A DNA stretch of 11,006 nt from C00003060 sp964440795. Lineage in GTDB: Bacteria > Desulfobacterota > Desulfobacteria > Desulfobacterales > C00003060. A program made the translations under genes and the position numbers. Where the stretch lies: positions 1-11,006 of the forward strand of contig CAYTTQ010000076.1 in assembly GCA_964440795.1 (NCBI GenBank), in the 5' to 3' direction. The notes beneath the pieces were generated by a model. That model saw nothing but the letters and a program-made list of their open reading frames with translations. It ran no database searches and was not told the DNA's origin. Positions 1-5,269 of this stretch are shown one piece after another (position 1 is the first letter of the stretch; each line of letters starts with the position of its first letter).

Positions 1-19
1 TTCAAACAGTTAGCCCCAT

Positions 20-118
20 TGAAATCTGAAACCGTCCCGAACCTGTAACGTTTTCCAAAAGTCGATAAAGCCATCAGGGTTTACTTTTGGTGGAACCTCT
101 TATAACGTGAAATCTGAA
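20..118 (+). repeat. Direct repeat pair TGAAATCTGAA upstream of the selenopeptide gene
   Basis: TGAAATCTGAA occurs exactly at 20-30 and again at 108-118, on either side of the putative -10 box. Two copies of an 11-mer within 100 bases of non-coding DNA could be binding sites for an activator or repressor, or a chance or old duplication. The repeat is plain; its function is unknown. Confidence 0.4.
101..106 (+). promoter_or_regulatory. Possible -10 element upstream of the selenopeptide operon
   Basis: TATAAC lies 78 bases before the selenopeptide start and matches five of six bases of a sigma-70 -10 box. No good -35 box sits at the right distance (TTTACT at 80-85 would give a 15-base spacer), and I see no sigma-54 -24/-12 pair. 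This is a weak candidate. Confidence 0.25.
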
Positions 119-126
119 TGATGGGG

Positions 127-150
127 GTCTTTTCTGCCTGGGGAAAAGAC
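127..150 (+). promoter_or_regulatory. Leader hairpin before the selenopeptide gene
   Basis: GTCTTTTC (127-134) and GAAAAGAC (143-150) form a perfect 8-bp inverted repeat around an 8-base loop. It ends 22 bases before the ribosome binding site GGAGG (173-177). No U-tract follows, so it is not a simple intrinsic terminator. It could stabilise the 5' end of the mRNA or act as a regulatory element. I recognise no known riboswitch class. Confidence 0.4.
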
Positions 151-183
151 GATTGGGAATGTAAAACCAAATGGAGGTGAAGG

Positions 184-408
184 ATGGACACGAAGCAGAT
201 CAAGAAGATCCTGGCCGGTTACGGTATAGCCGGGCTCATCGCGGGTGCCGGCCTGGCCGTGCCCGGATGTTCAAGCGGTTGAGGCGGGAGTGATACCGGT
301 ACAGGTGATACCGGGCGTACTCAGGAAGAAACCGGGACCAGTGGTTGAGGGGGCAGTTCCGGTGCTGGCAGCACCGAAAAGGCACCCCGGTCGAGTGGCT
401 GAAGCTAA
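184..408 (+). CDS. sbtA: Selenobiotic-family precursor peptide with three selenocysteine codons (SbtA-like)
   Basis: The frame opens at ATG 184, with ribosome binding site GGAGG at 173-177, and closes at TAA 406-408. TGA codons at 280, 346 and 400 lie in near-identical protein contexts: CSSG-U-GGS, TSG-U-GGSS and SSG-U-S. Read through, the product is 74 residues with Sec at 33, 55 and 73. Residues 1-28 (start MDTKQIKKILAG, then AGLIAGAGLAVPG) form a Lys-rich, hydrophobic leader, and Cys29 follows in a VPGC lipobox-like site. Residues 29-74 are a Gly/Ser/Thr-rich core. A radical SAM maturase lies directly downstream. This fits the selenobiotic radical SAM target peptide family (SbtA, from memory of NCBIfam), whose members carry repeated Cys or Sec motifs and are modified by the adjacent enzyme. 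The chemistry and biological role of the final product are unknown. Standard gene callers would split or miss the gene because of the TGA codons. A degraded peptide gene is the alternative, but repeated motif contexts and SECIS-like hairpins argue against it. Confidence 0.88.
288..312 (+). promoter_or_regulatory. SECIS-like hairpin after first Sec codon (TGA 280)
   Basis: ACC (295-297) pairs with GGT (304-306) around the loop GGTACA (298-303). The stem extends by a T294/G307 wobble, an A/A mismatch, then 290-292 with 309-311 (one wobble), and optionally G288 with C312 past a bulged A. The loop begins 16 bases after the TGA and opens with GGT, as in bacterial SECIS elements, which lie inside the coding sequence just 3' of the UGA. 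It is the weakest of the three. Confidence 0.5.
360..376 (+). promoter_or_regulatory. SECIS-like hairpin after second Sec codon (TGA 346)
   Basis: CGGTGCT (360-366) pairs perfectly with AGCACCG (370-376) around a GGC loop. The stem begins at base +12 after the TGA and the loop at +19, the same register as the third element. Bacterial SECIS elements need an apical G-rich loop at about this distance for SelB binding. The loop is GGC rather than GGT. Confidence 0.65.
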
Positions 409-434
409 ACCACGGTGCAGGTTGCACTTCCGGT
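409..434 (+). promoter_or_regulatory. SECIS-like hairpin after third Sec codon (TGA 400), beyond the stop
   Basis: GGTGCA (414-419) pairs with TGCACT (423-428; the outer pair is G/T) around the loop GGT (420-422). A lower stem, ACC (409-411) with GGT (432-434), is separated by an internal loop. The upper stem starts at +12 and the GGT loop at +18 after the TGA. The upper element GGTGCAGGTTGCAC is strikingly close to the E. coli fdhF SECIS core, GGTTGCAGGTCTGCACC (from memory). It lies after the TAA stop, so it is kept for RNA structure rather than protein sequence. Confidence 0.75.
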
Positions 435-441
435 GATTACC

Positions 442-546
442 ATGAAACAAAAGGGCGGGCCGGTACTTCCGAACGCGATGATGCCGATTAGATTGCCATC
501 GAGAGACATTCAATCGACAACAGCCAATTGGAAGGGCCGGGAATGA
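442..546 (+). CDS. Possible 34-residue ORF overlapping the maturase start (ATGA)
   Basis: ATG 442 opens a frame ending at TGA 544-546, which overlaps the maturase ATG (543-545) as ATGA, an arrangement typical of translational coupling. The frame is the same as that of the selenopeptide and is open from its TAA onward. The predicted product begins MKQKGGPVLPNAMMP and resembles nothing I know. There is no convincing ribosome binding site before 442. It may be a coupling ORF, a degenerate extension of the precursor, or chance. Confidence 0.22.
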   Translation: MKQKGGPVLPNAMMPIRLPSRDIQSTTANWKGRE

Positions 547-2186
547 ACGCGAGCTTGCCCCAGGATCTAGCAGCGGTTACTGCCTCCCGGCCGGCCCTCG
601 GGGAAAGGGTGGCCGCGGTCTACCCCACGTGCCATAGCCTTACGGAGGCCGACACGTGGGAAAGGATCGTTGAGGTCTGTGCGGAGGACCCGAGGCTGGA
701 AACCTTTCCCGCTAAAGTCTCAGTCCAGCGGGGCGAGTTCGGCTTACCTGATTACTTTGCCGAACTTGCCCGCCTGGAGTGGGCCATCCACCAAACCACC
801 CATTCAGAAACGGTCATCCCTTCAGAAGTTGACCAATACACGCTTAATCCCACGTTAAAACTGCTCGAACTCGGCTGGAAAGGCTTGCCTCGTTTGATCA
901 ATGATCCCCGTGACGACGGACAACATCCGGCGCCCGGGGAGGAAATCGTCTTAATTTGGCTACACCCGGAAGGCCGAGAGGCGAAAGTGACTGCCGCTTC
1001 CGAGGAAGACCTTCTGGTGGTCAAGATGGTTGTTGAAAAGATCGGTGCCCAAGAGGCGGCGGTGCAGGGCGGGGTACCGGGGGGCGCTGTCGACGCGGCG
1101 GTGCATCGTGCCATGTCCAAAGGTCTGATTCTGGGGCCATCGTCTCGAATCCGGCGCAAAACCGAAGGCGTTCCTGTCCCACACCCCTCGTTGAGTGCCT
1201 TCCATTCGGCCCGGATTTTCACCCTTCAGTGGCATATTACCCAGGCCTGTGACCTACATTGTAAGCACTGCTATGACCGCAGTGATCGATCGCCGGTAAG
1301 TCTCGATCACGGTCTTTATGTTATGGATGAACTTGTGAATTTCTGCAAGGACAGGCATGTAAAGGGGCAAGTCTCCTTTACCGGCGGCAACCCCCTTCTT
1401 CATCCCCATTTTTTTGATCTGTATCAGGCCGCGGTGGACCGCGGGTTGGTGGTGGCGCTCCTCGGAAACCCGACCTCTCGAAAGAAACTGGAAAGGATGT
1501 GCGACATTCAGCGCCCGGCTTTTTACCAGGTCAGTCTGGAGGGGTTGCAACCCCACAATGACGATATCCGGGGCGAGGGGCACTTCGATCGGGTTATGCA
1601 GTTCTTGGGACTGTTAAAGGATATGGATATTCCGTCCAAAGTGATGCTGACCCTTACTGAAGGTAACGTTGATCAGGTACTGCCTTTGGGAGAGAAGCTC
1701 CGGGGGGTCACCGATGATTTCACCTTTAATCGGCTCTCCATGGTGGGGGAAGGCGCCAATCTTCGGCTTCCCTCCCTGAGTCGGTTCACCTCATTTTTAA
1801 AGGACTATGTAAAGGCGTCGAAGCACAACCCGGTGATGGGGTGGAAAGATAATTTCATCAACATCCTCTGCCGACAAAACGAGACGGCCCCCTTTGGCGG
1901 GTGCACCGGCTACGGGTGTGGTGCCGCCTTTAACTTCGTTTCACTACTCTCAGACGGAGAGGTTCATGCCTGCCGGAAATTTCCGTCTTCCATTGGTAAT
2001 ATCTTTGAACAAACACTTGTTGACATTTATGATTCACAAACGGCCCAGGCATATCGGTACGGCCCCCAAGAGTGCCGATCTTGTCCCATCTATTTGGTTT
2101 GCCGGGGCTGCCTCGCCGTCGCATACAGCCATGGCCTCAATGTGTTCGAGCAGCGGGATCCATACTGTTTTATAGACACGCCGTAG
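543..2186 (+). CDS. sbtM: Selenobiotic-family peptide radical SAM maturase (SbtM-like), SPASM-type
   Basis: The product is 547 residues from ATG 543, preceded by GGAAGGG at 530-536. An in-frame TTG at 528 has no ribosome binding site. The radical SAM motif CX3CX2C is C236, C240, C243 (ACDLHCKHCYD) and binds the [4Fe-4S] cluster that cleaves S-adenosylmethionine. TGGNP at 280-284 corresponds to the GGE-type SAM-binding motif. The C-terminus carries C454, C459, C477, C511, C514, C520, C523 and C542, including CRSCPIYLVCRGC, a SPASM-like region expected to hold auxiliary Fe-S clusters. The first 230 residues are not radical SAM; about 132-198 (EEDLLVVKMVVE to KGLILG) looks like a winged-helix, RRE-like segment that could bind the leader peptide (inference). 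The gene follows the Sec-containing precursor by 134 bases and is very probably cotranscribed with it. The expected substrate is that peptide and the expected site the cytoplasm; the modification made is not known to me. The family assignment rests on recalled NCBIfam descriptions plus context. Confidence 0.9.
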   Translation: MNASLPQDLAAVTASRPALGERVAAVYPTCHSLTEADTWERIVEVCAEDPRLETFPAKVSVQRGEFGLPDYFAELARLEWAIHQTTHSETVIPSEVDQYTLNPTLKLLELGWKGLPRLINDPRDDGQHPAPGEEIVLIWLHPEGREAKVTAASEEDLLVVKMVVEKIGAQEAAVQGGVPGGAVDAAVHRAMSKGLILGPSSRIRRKTEGVPVPHPSLSAFHSARIFTLQWHITQACDLHCKHCYDRSDRSPVSLDHGLYVMDELVNFCKDRHVKGQVSFTGGNPLLHPHFFDLYQAAVDRGLVVALLGNPTSRKKLERMCDIQRPAFYQVSLEGLQPHNDDIRGEGHFDRVMQFLGLLKDMDIPSKVMLTLTEGNVDQVLPLGEKLRGVTDDFTFNRLSMVGEGANLRLPSLSRFTSFLKDYVKASKHNPVMGWKDNFINILCRQNETAPFGGCTGYGCGAAFNFVSLLSDGEVHACRKFPSSIGNIFEQTLVDIYDSQTAQAYRYGPQECRSCPIYLVCRGCLAVAYSHGLNVFEQRDPYCFIDTP

Positions 2187-2476
2187 TTTTAAGACGACAA
2201 ATGATGCAGGAAAAGTCCAAAGGGTGAAGCAAAAATCGAAAAGCGGATCACACCGATACGATGAAGAGAATTTAGCGAACGCGTTCATACATGGGTCAAA
2301 AGGTCCATGCAGGGAGTGAGAAGATCTTATGCAAAGTGCTCGTCTCCAAACCACCGGCAAGAACTTCGTTACCGACAGGAGGCCGCGGTGGGGCTTAAAC
2401 GGCTTTTTACGATTCCCCATGCTTAAAAGCGCCAAAAATCAGTTTATGGATGCAAAGCAGCCTTAAGGGTATTCGG
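2187..2476. other. Intergenic region without a recognisable gene
   Basis: This is about 290 bases between the maturase and the sensor-kinase remnant. Short frames exist on both strands, including one from GTG at about 2224 giving roughly 30 residues, but none has a good start signal or familiar sequence. I see no clear terminator after the maturase. Confidence 0.5.
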
Positions 2477-3239
2477 ATGCCAAATAGACCCACGTATGAA
2501 GAACTTGAATGCAAGGTAAAAGAGCTGGAGCGCAAGCTCAGGTTCAGTTTGCGGCGGTTGGAAGAAAGCGAGCAGCTTCATGAAACGCTGATCGAGCGCA
2601 ATCTCCACCCGGTTGCAATCATTGACGCCGAGGGTCGATACCTCGATGCCAACCGGGCCTTTTTGGATTTCATACAAACGGAAAAAGAGCGTCTTCCGAC
2701 AATGGCCGTCTTTGACTTCGCTCCCCCGGGAAAAAGACCAAAACAGGAAACAAATCACCGGCCGGTGTGGGAAACAGGCGGCACCTTGGAGACGGCACTG
2801 GAAGGCATCTGGATTACTGACAAAAAGGGTCTGACCACGTATGTCAACCATGAAGTTGAGGCACTGCTTGGTTATTCTTTAGAAGAAATGATCGGTAAAA
2901 GAATGTCGGATTTCCTCAGCCATGGGGATGGGGAAGCATGTGAAGTCAACGACCCAGGCTGTTGATGCGTTGGCGGCTTTTCGGGAGCAGCCGGACAGGT
3001 ATGACCTGGTAATCACCGACATGACCATGCCCAACATGACCGGGGAAAAGCTGGCTGAAGCCCTGATGCGGGTTCGTCCCGATATTCCCGTAATCCTTTG
3101 CACCGGCTTCAGTCATCACATGGATGAAGAAAAGGCACTGGATATGGGGATACGGGCGTTTGTCATGAAGCCGTTCGATTTTAAAGATGTTGCACAAACC
3201 ATCCGGAAGGTACTCGACTCGCAGCCCGGAAAACGCTAA
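2477..3239 (+). pseudogene. Internally deleted hybrid sensor histidine kinase (PAS-PAS ... receiver)
   Basis: The first part starts best at ATG 2477 (MPNRPTYEELECKVKELE, a coiled-coil start common in delta-proteobacterial sensor kinases) and runs to a stop ending at 2965. It holds a PAS domain (HPVAIIDAEGRYLDANRAF) that seems cut after VWETGGTLE, and a second PAS start (LEGIWITDKKG ... LLGYSLEEMIGKRMSDFL). The sequence then continues in a different frame (open 2922-3239) as a receiver domain: YDLVITDMTMPNMTGEKL with phospho-acceptor Asp, CTGFS, and FVMKPF with the conserved Lys. The HisKA and HATPase domains and the first strand of the receiver with its acidic pair are absent. The simplest reading is a once intact PAS-PAS-HisKA-HATPase-REC protein that lost its centre, with a frame change near 2920-2950. 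It could not autophosphorylate. Expression of either fragment is possible but unsupported. Confidence 0.8.
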
Positions 3240-3584
3240 TATCTCAGAAAACAGACACCCCGGATATTTCAGTTCGTCCCGGCCATAGCAATTCCGAAGA
3301 TCCCAAACCTGTAGATCCAAAATCCACCGTCAAAAAAACCGAAAAATGTATTAGTGAAAGACATATCCAGCAGTTATTGATAAATGGATCAGTGCAATCC
3401 TTCACCGGGTTATCTCCCTTACGCCGATGGGACTGCGTTCAATTTTTATGTCCCTTTGGGCTTGCCGATTTCACCGGATCTGCTTTGTTGGTGGGCACTT
3501 GACCGGCCTGCTTCCCGTTGGGCCGACGAAGGTCGGGCCAGCGGGGAAGCTATTGGAGAAAAGGCCTCTTCCTTACCGGGAGGT

Positions 3585-3602
3585 CGTTCGGCTTGCCGAA
3601 CG
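3585..3602. repeat. Perfect 8-bp inverted repeat
   Basis: CGTTCGGC-TT-GCCGAACG is a perfect palindrome with a 2-base centre. It lies inside the region without a supported gene. It is not followed by a T-run, so it is not a typical terminator. Function is unknown. Confidence 0.5.
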
Positions 3603-3760
3603 GCATCAACTACACGTGTACGTCGGCGCGCCCACCGCCGCGCATCTCCGGCAAACTCAGCAAGCGGTGGATTTAGGAAGATCCAACCCGTTTTCAAAAA
3701 TGCGGTTATCTACAATACTCAAGTGAACACTCTTTGCAGCTGTTTGTATATGCTGGCTTT

Positions 3761-3868
3761 CGACGGCGATAGCGATACCGACCCCGACCCCGAGAGTCGG
3801 AATTAGAAGGGACTTGGTGTCTACTTCAACATCGGCGTCGCTATCGGAATCGGTATCGGGTCTCGAGG
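3761..3868. repeat. Low-complexity CGATACCGA/TCGGTATCG repeats in opposite orientations
   Basis: One arm (3761-3798) consists of units such as GCGATAGCGATACCGACCCC. The second arm (3831-3868) has the complementary kind, GTCGCTATCGGAATCGGTAT, about 30 bases later. Together they form an imperfect inverted repeat. From general familiarity, similar hexamer-like CGATAC/CGACCC tracts are frequent between genes in Desulfobacterota; their role is unknown. Confidence 0.55.
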
Positions 3869-3960
3869 ATAAACGCTGAATCATTATAGCTGTTTCAGTC
3901 TTTCCCGGCTACTTAAGCTTCATGGATAACCGCGTTCAAAAATACAGGATATCGTGTATG

Positions 3961-4007
3961 TACTATATTTACTCCCATAGTATGATTGAGACTCGTTTTC
4001 CCGTCTC
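3961..4007 (+). promoter_or_regulatory. Inverted repeats before the Ntn-hydrolase gene
   Basis: TACTAT (3961-3966) and ATAGTA (3977-3982) are a perfect 6-bp inverted repeat with a 10-base spacer, in AT-rich DNA containing -10-like sequences (TATATT). A second small stem, GAGAC (3988-3992) with GTCTC (4003-4007), ends just before the ribosome binding site AGGAG (4011-4015). The first could be an operator and the second an mRNA structure. No regulator can be named. Confidence 0.33.
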
Positions 4008-4023
4008 GTAAGGAGAAAATATC

Positions 4024-4647
4024 ATGTCGCAACTTATCGTTTGCCAAAATTCCTTTGGGGTGCTGTTGGCGACGGATAGTCAGGCGCCGACTTTCGAGTT
4101 AAACGGGGAAGTCAACCGGATGACGGTTAACCGTATGGTCCAATTGAGTGCTCAGGCCGCCATCCTCGCAGGGGGCGCGGCCGACGGTGTCAAGATGTGT
4201 CAAATGCTGAAAGAGTTCATTTCAGAGGAAGGCGTCGACGATGTGCAAGATATTTACGGGGCGGCACTTCCGTTTCTGGCAACGGAATTCGAACGGGTTA
4301 TGCGAAGAAAATGCGAGGTGATCCCCGTCGATCCCGTGCATCAGCTCCACTTCATACTGGGCGGGTATACCGCCCGGGACCCCCGCCGGCCGTATCGCCT
4401 GTACCTTATGTGGACCAAACAGAAACGGGCCAGGCTGGATGGCGATGAAATCGGCACGGCCTTCAGTGTTCCCCGACTGATGGGCTTGGAGTACCGTCTG
4501 GAGAGGAGTTGCAACGCCAATGTTTCCTTGTCGGATATCTTGCCGGAAGTGAAATATGCTATGGAGGAACAAGCAAAAGAAAATCCGGAGACCGGTCCGC
4601 CGTTTTCCTATGTATTCATCACCGAAGAAGGGGTTCGACATGCCTAG
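4024..4647 (+). CDS. Proteasome/HslV-like Ntn-hydrolase family protein
   Basis: The product is 207 residues, with AGGAG 8 bases before ATG 4024. The N-terminus (MSQLIVCQNSFGVLLATDSQ) aligns with the start of proteasome beta subunits and HslV (TTIV...GVVxAxDxxx). If Met is removed, Ser becomes residue 1 and Asp falls exactly at position 17, a conserved active-site position. The later GGAADG matches the conserved GGxADx of these proteins. The place of catalytic Lys33 is taken by Arg (NRMVQL), and the nucleophile would be Ser instead of Thr. No partner ATPase (HslU or similar) or second subunit is adjacent. The role may be proteolytic, but an inactive or differently specific member is equally possible. 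The gene has its own upstream inverted repeats and stands alone. Confidence 0.7.
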   Translation: MSQLIVCQNSFGVLLATDSQAPTFELNGEVNRMTVNRMVQLSAQAAILAGGAADGVKMCQMLKEFISEEGVDDVQDIYGAALPFLATEFERVMRRKCEVIPVDPVHQLHFILGGYTARDPRRPYRLYLMWTKQKRARLDGDEIGTAFSVPRLMGLEYRLERSCNANVSLSDILPEVKYAMEEQAKENPETGPPFSYVFITEEGVRHA

Positions 4648-4698
4648 GGCCTGTCGAGGGATTTCCAGGAGAGCCAGCTTGAAGAATGTGAAACGTGG

Positions 4699-4726
4699 TT
4701 GACACGGGGGGCGCTACACTTATGTT
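4699..4726 (+). promoter_or_regulatory. Sigma-70-type promoter upstream of the ferredoxin
   Basis: TTGACA (4699-4704), a perfect -35 box, is followed by a 16-base spacer and TATGTT (4721-4726), a fair -10 box. The first gene downstream is the ferredoxin, so transcripts would carry a leader of about 100 bases. Confidence 0.6.
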
Positions 4727-4741
4727 GTGAGGTGACAACAT
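4722..4741 (+). promoter_or_regulatory. Palindromic operator candidate overlapping the -10 box
   Basis: ATGTTGT (4722-4728) and ACAACAT (4735-4741) form a perfect 7-bp inverted repeat with a 6-base centre. It overlaps the -10 box and the expected transcription start, where a repressor would block initiation. A hairpin at the 5' end of the mRNA is the alternative. The regulator is not identifiable from the sequence. Confidence 0.5.
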
Positions 4742-4837
4742 GTGTATCTATTCCGTGAACGTTATAGAGAAGAGAACCGAATTGTAACGGTTTTGTTTCC
4801 GGCTCGATTGTAAGATTCTGGAAAGGAGATGAGCATC

Positions 4838-5029
4838 ATGGCAAAGGTGGTAACGATCGAAGAGGAAGAATGTGTTGGATGTGGGTCCTGTGAAGAAATC
4901 TGTCCGGAAGTCTTCAAGCTCAACCCGGATACGGAAATAGCGGAAGTAATTAAACCGGAAGGTGGGCCGGAAGATTTGATTGAAGAAGCCATGGAGGCCT
5001 GTCCTTCCGAGTGCATTTACTGGGAGTAA
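4838..5029 (+). CDS. Small [4Fe-4S] ferredoxin
   Basis: The product is 63 residues from ATG 4838, with AGGAG (4824-4828) at a good distance. An upstream in-frame ATG at 4829 would abut that site. CVGCGSCEEICP gives C12, C15, C18 and C22, and the C-terminal EACPSECIYWE gives C55 (followed by Pro) and C59. In single-cluster ferredoxins of Desulfovibrio type, CX2CX2C plus the distal CP cysteine bind one [4Fe-4S] cluster; C22 and C59 may be extra or structural cysteines, since a full second motif is absent. The protein is very acidic and acts as a soluble low-potential electron carrier. It could supply electrons to a radical SAM enzyme such as the maturase upstream, but nothing in the layout proves this. 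It is directly followed by a cysteine synthase remnant in the same frame. Confidence 0.92.
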   Translation: MAKVVTIEEEECVGCGSCEEICPEVFKLNPDTEIAEVIKPEGGPEDLIEEAMEACPSECIYWE

Positions 5030-5038
5030 TATACTTAC

Positions 5039-5221
5039 TTCGATGTGGCAAGAGCACTGGCCAAAAAGGAGGGAATCCTGTGCGGCATATCCTCCGGTGC
5101 GGCGGTAGCCGCGGCCTTGGAGATCGCGAAACGGCCTGAAAACGCGGACAAACAGATTGTGACCATTATTCCCAGCACGGGAGAGCGTTATATGAGCACG
5201 GAGCTGTTTAAAGCGATGTGA
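5039..5221 (+). pseudogene. C-terminal remnant of cysteine synthase (CysK family)
   Basis: About 60 codons encode FDVARALAKKEGILCGISSG, continuing through AAVAAALEIAKRPEN to IIPSTGERYMSTELF and a TGA at 5219-5221. This matches the last part of O-acetylserine sulfhydrylases, including the GISSGAA segment and the ERYLST-type C-terminal motif. The first roughly 240 residues, with the PLP-binding Lys, are missing. The remnant starts about 10 bases after the ferredoxin TAA and is in the same frame, as if a deletion joined the ferredoxin end to the cysK end. No start codon or ribosome binding site precedes it, so it is almost certainly not functional. Confidence 0.85.
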
Positions 5222-5269
5222 TAGGCGAAACCGCTAGGCTCAAACGAATAAATTGCATAGTAGGCAGAC

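Larger units (their letters stand above)
3240..4023. other. Long region without a supported gene; repeats and possible gene remnants
   Basis: About 780 bases lie between the kinase remnant and the Ntn-hydrolase gene. Open frames exist (for example 3427-3726 and 3384-3806, + strand), but their composition is irregular and they lack good ribosome binding sites. One stretch, LPYREVVRLAERHQLHVYVG at about 3568-3627, reads like real protein and may be a remnant of an unidentified gene. The region also holds an 8-bp palindrome (3585-3602), low-complexity inverted repeats (3761-3868) and regulatory-looking repeats just before 4024. Confidence 0.45.

Noticed and set aside
184..408. Reading 184-282 as a 32-residue ORF ending at the first TGA, or the whole as a pseudogene with stops.
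   Set aside because: All interruptions are TGA, in the same SG-TGA context, with SECIS-like hairpins behind them and a radical SAM maturase downstream.
245..436. A + strand 63-residue frame starting MPAWPCPDVQ.
   Set aside because: It is a shadow of the selenopeptide in another frame, with no ribosome binding site.
528..542. TTG 528 as the maturase start.
   Set aside because: It has no ribosome binding site, while ATG 543 has GGAAGGG at proper distance.
3384..3806. A 140-residue + strand frame.
   Set aside because: Composition is irregular, the end runs through low-complexity repeats (DSDTDPDPES), and no start signal is seen.
3657..3884. Minus-strand frame with Asp/Ser/Val/Gly-rich repeats.
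   Set aside because: The residues are a by-product of the CGATAC-type DNA repeats, not a recognisable protein.
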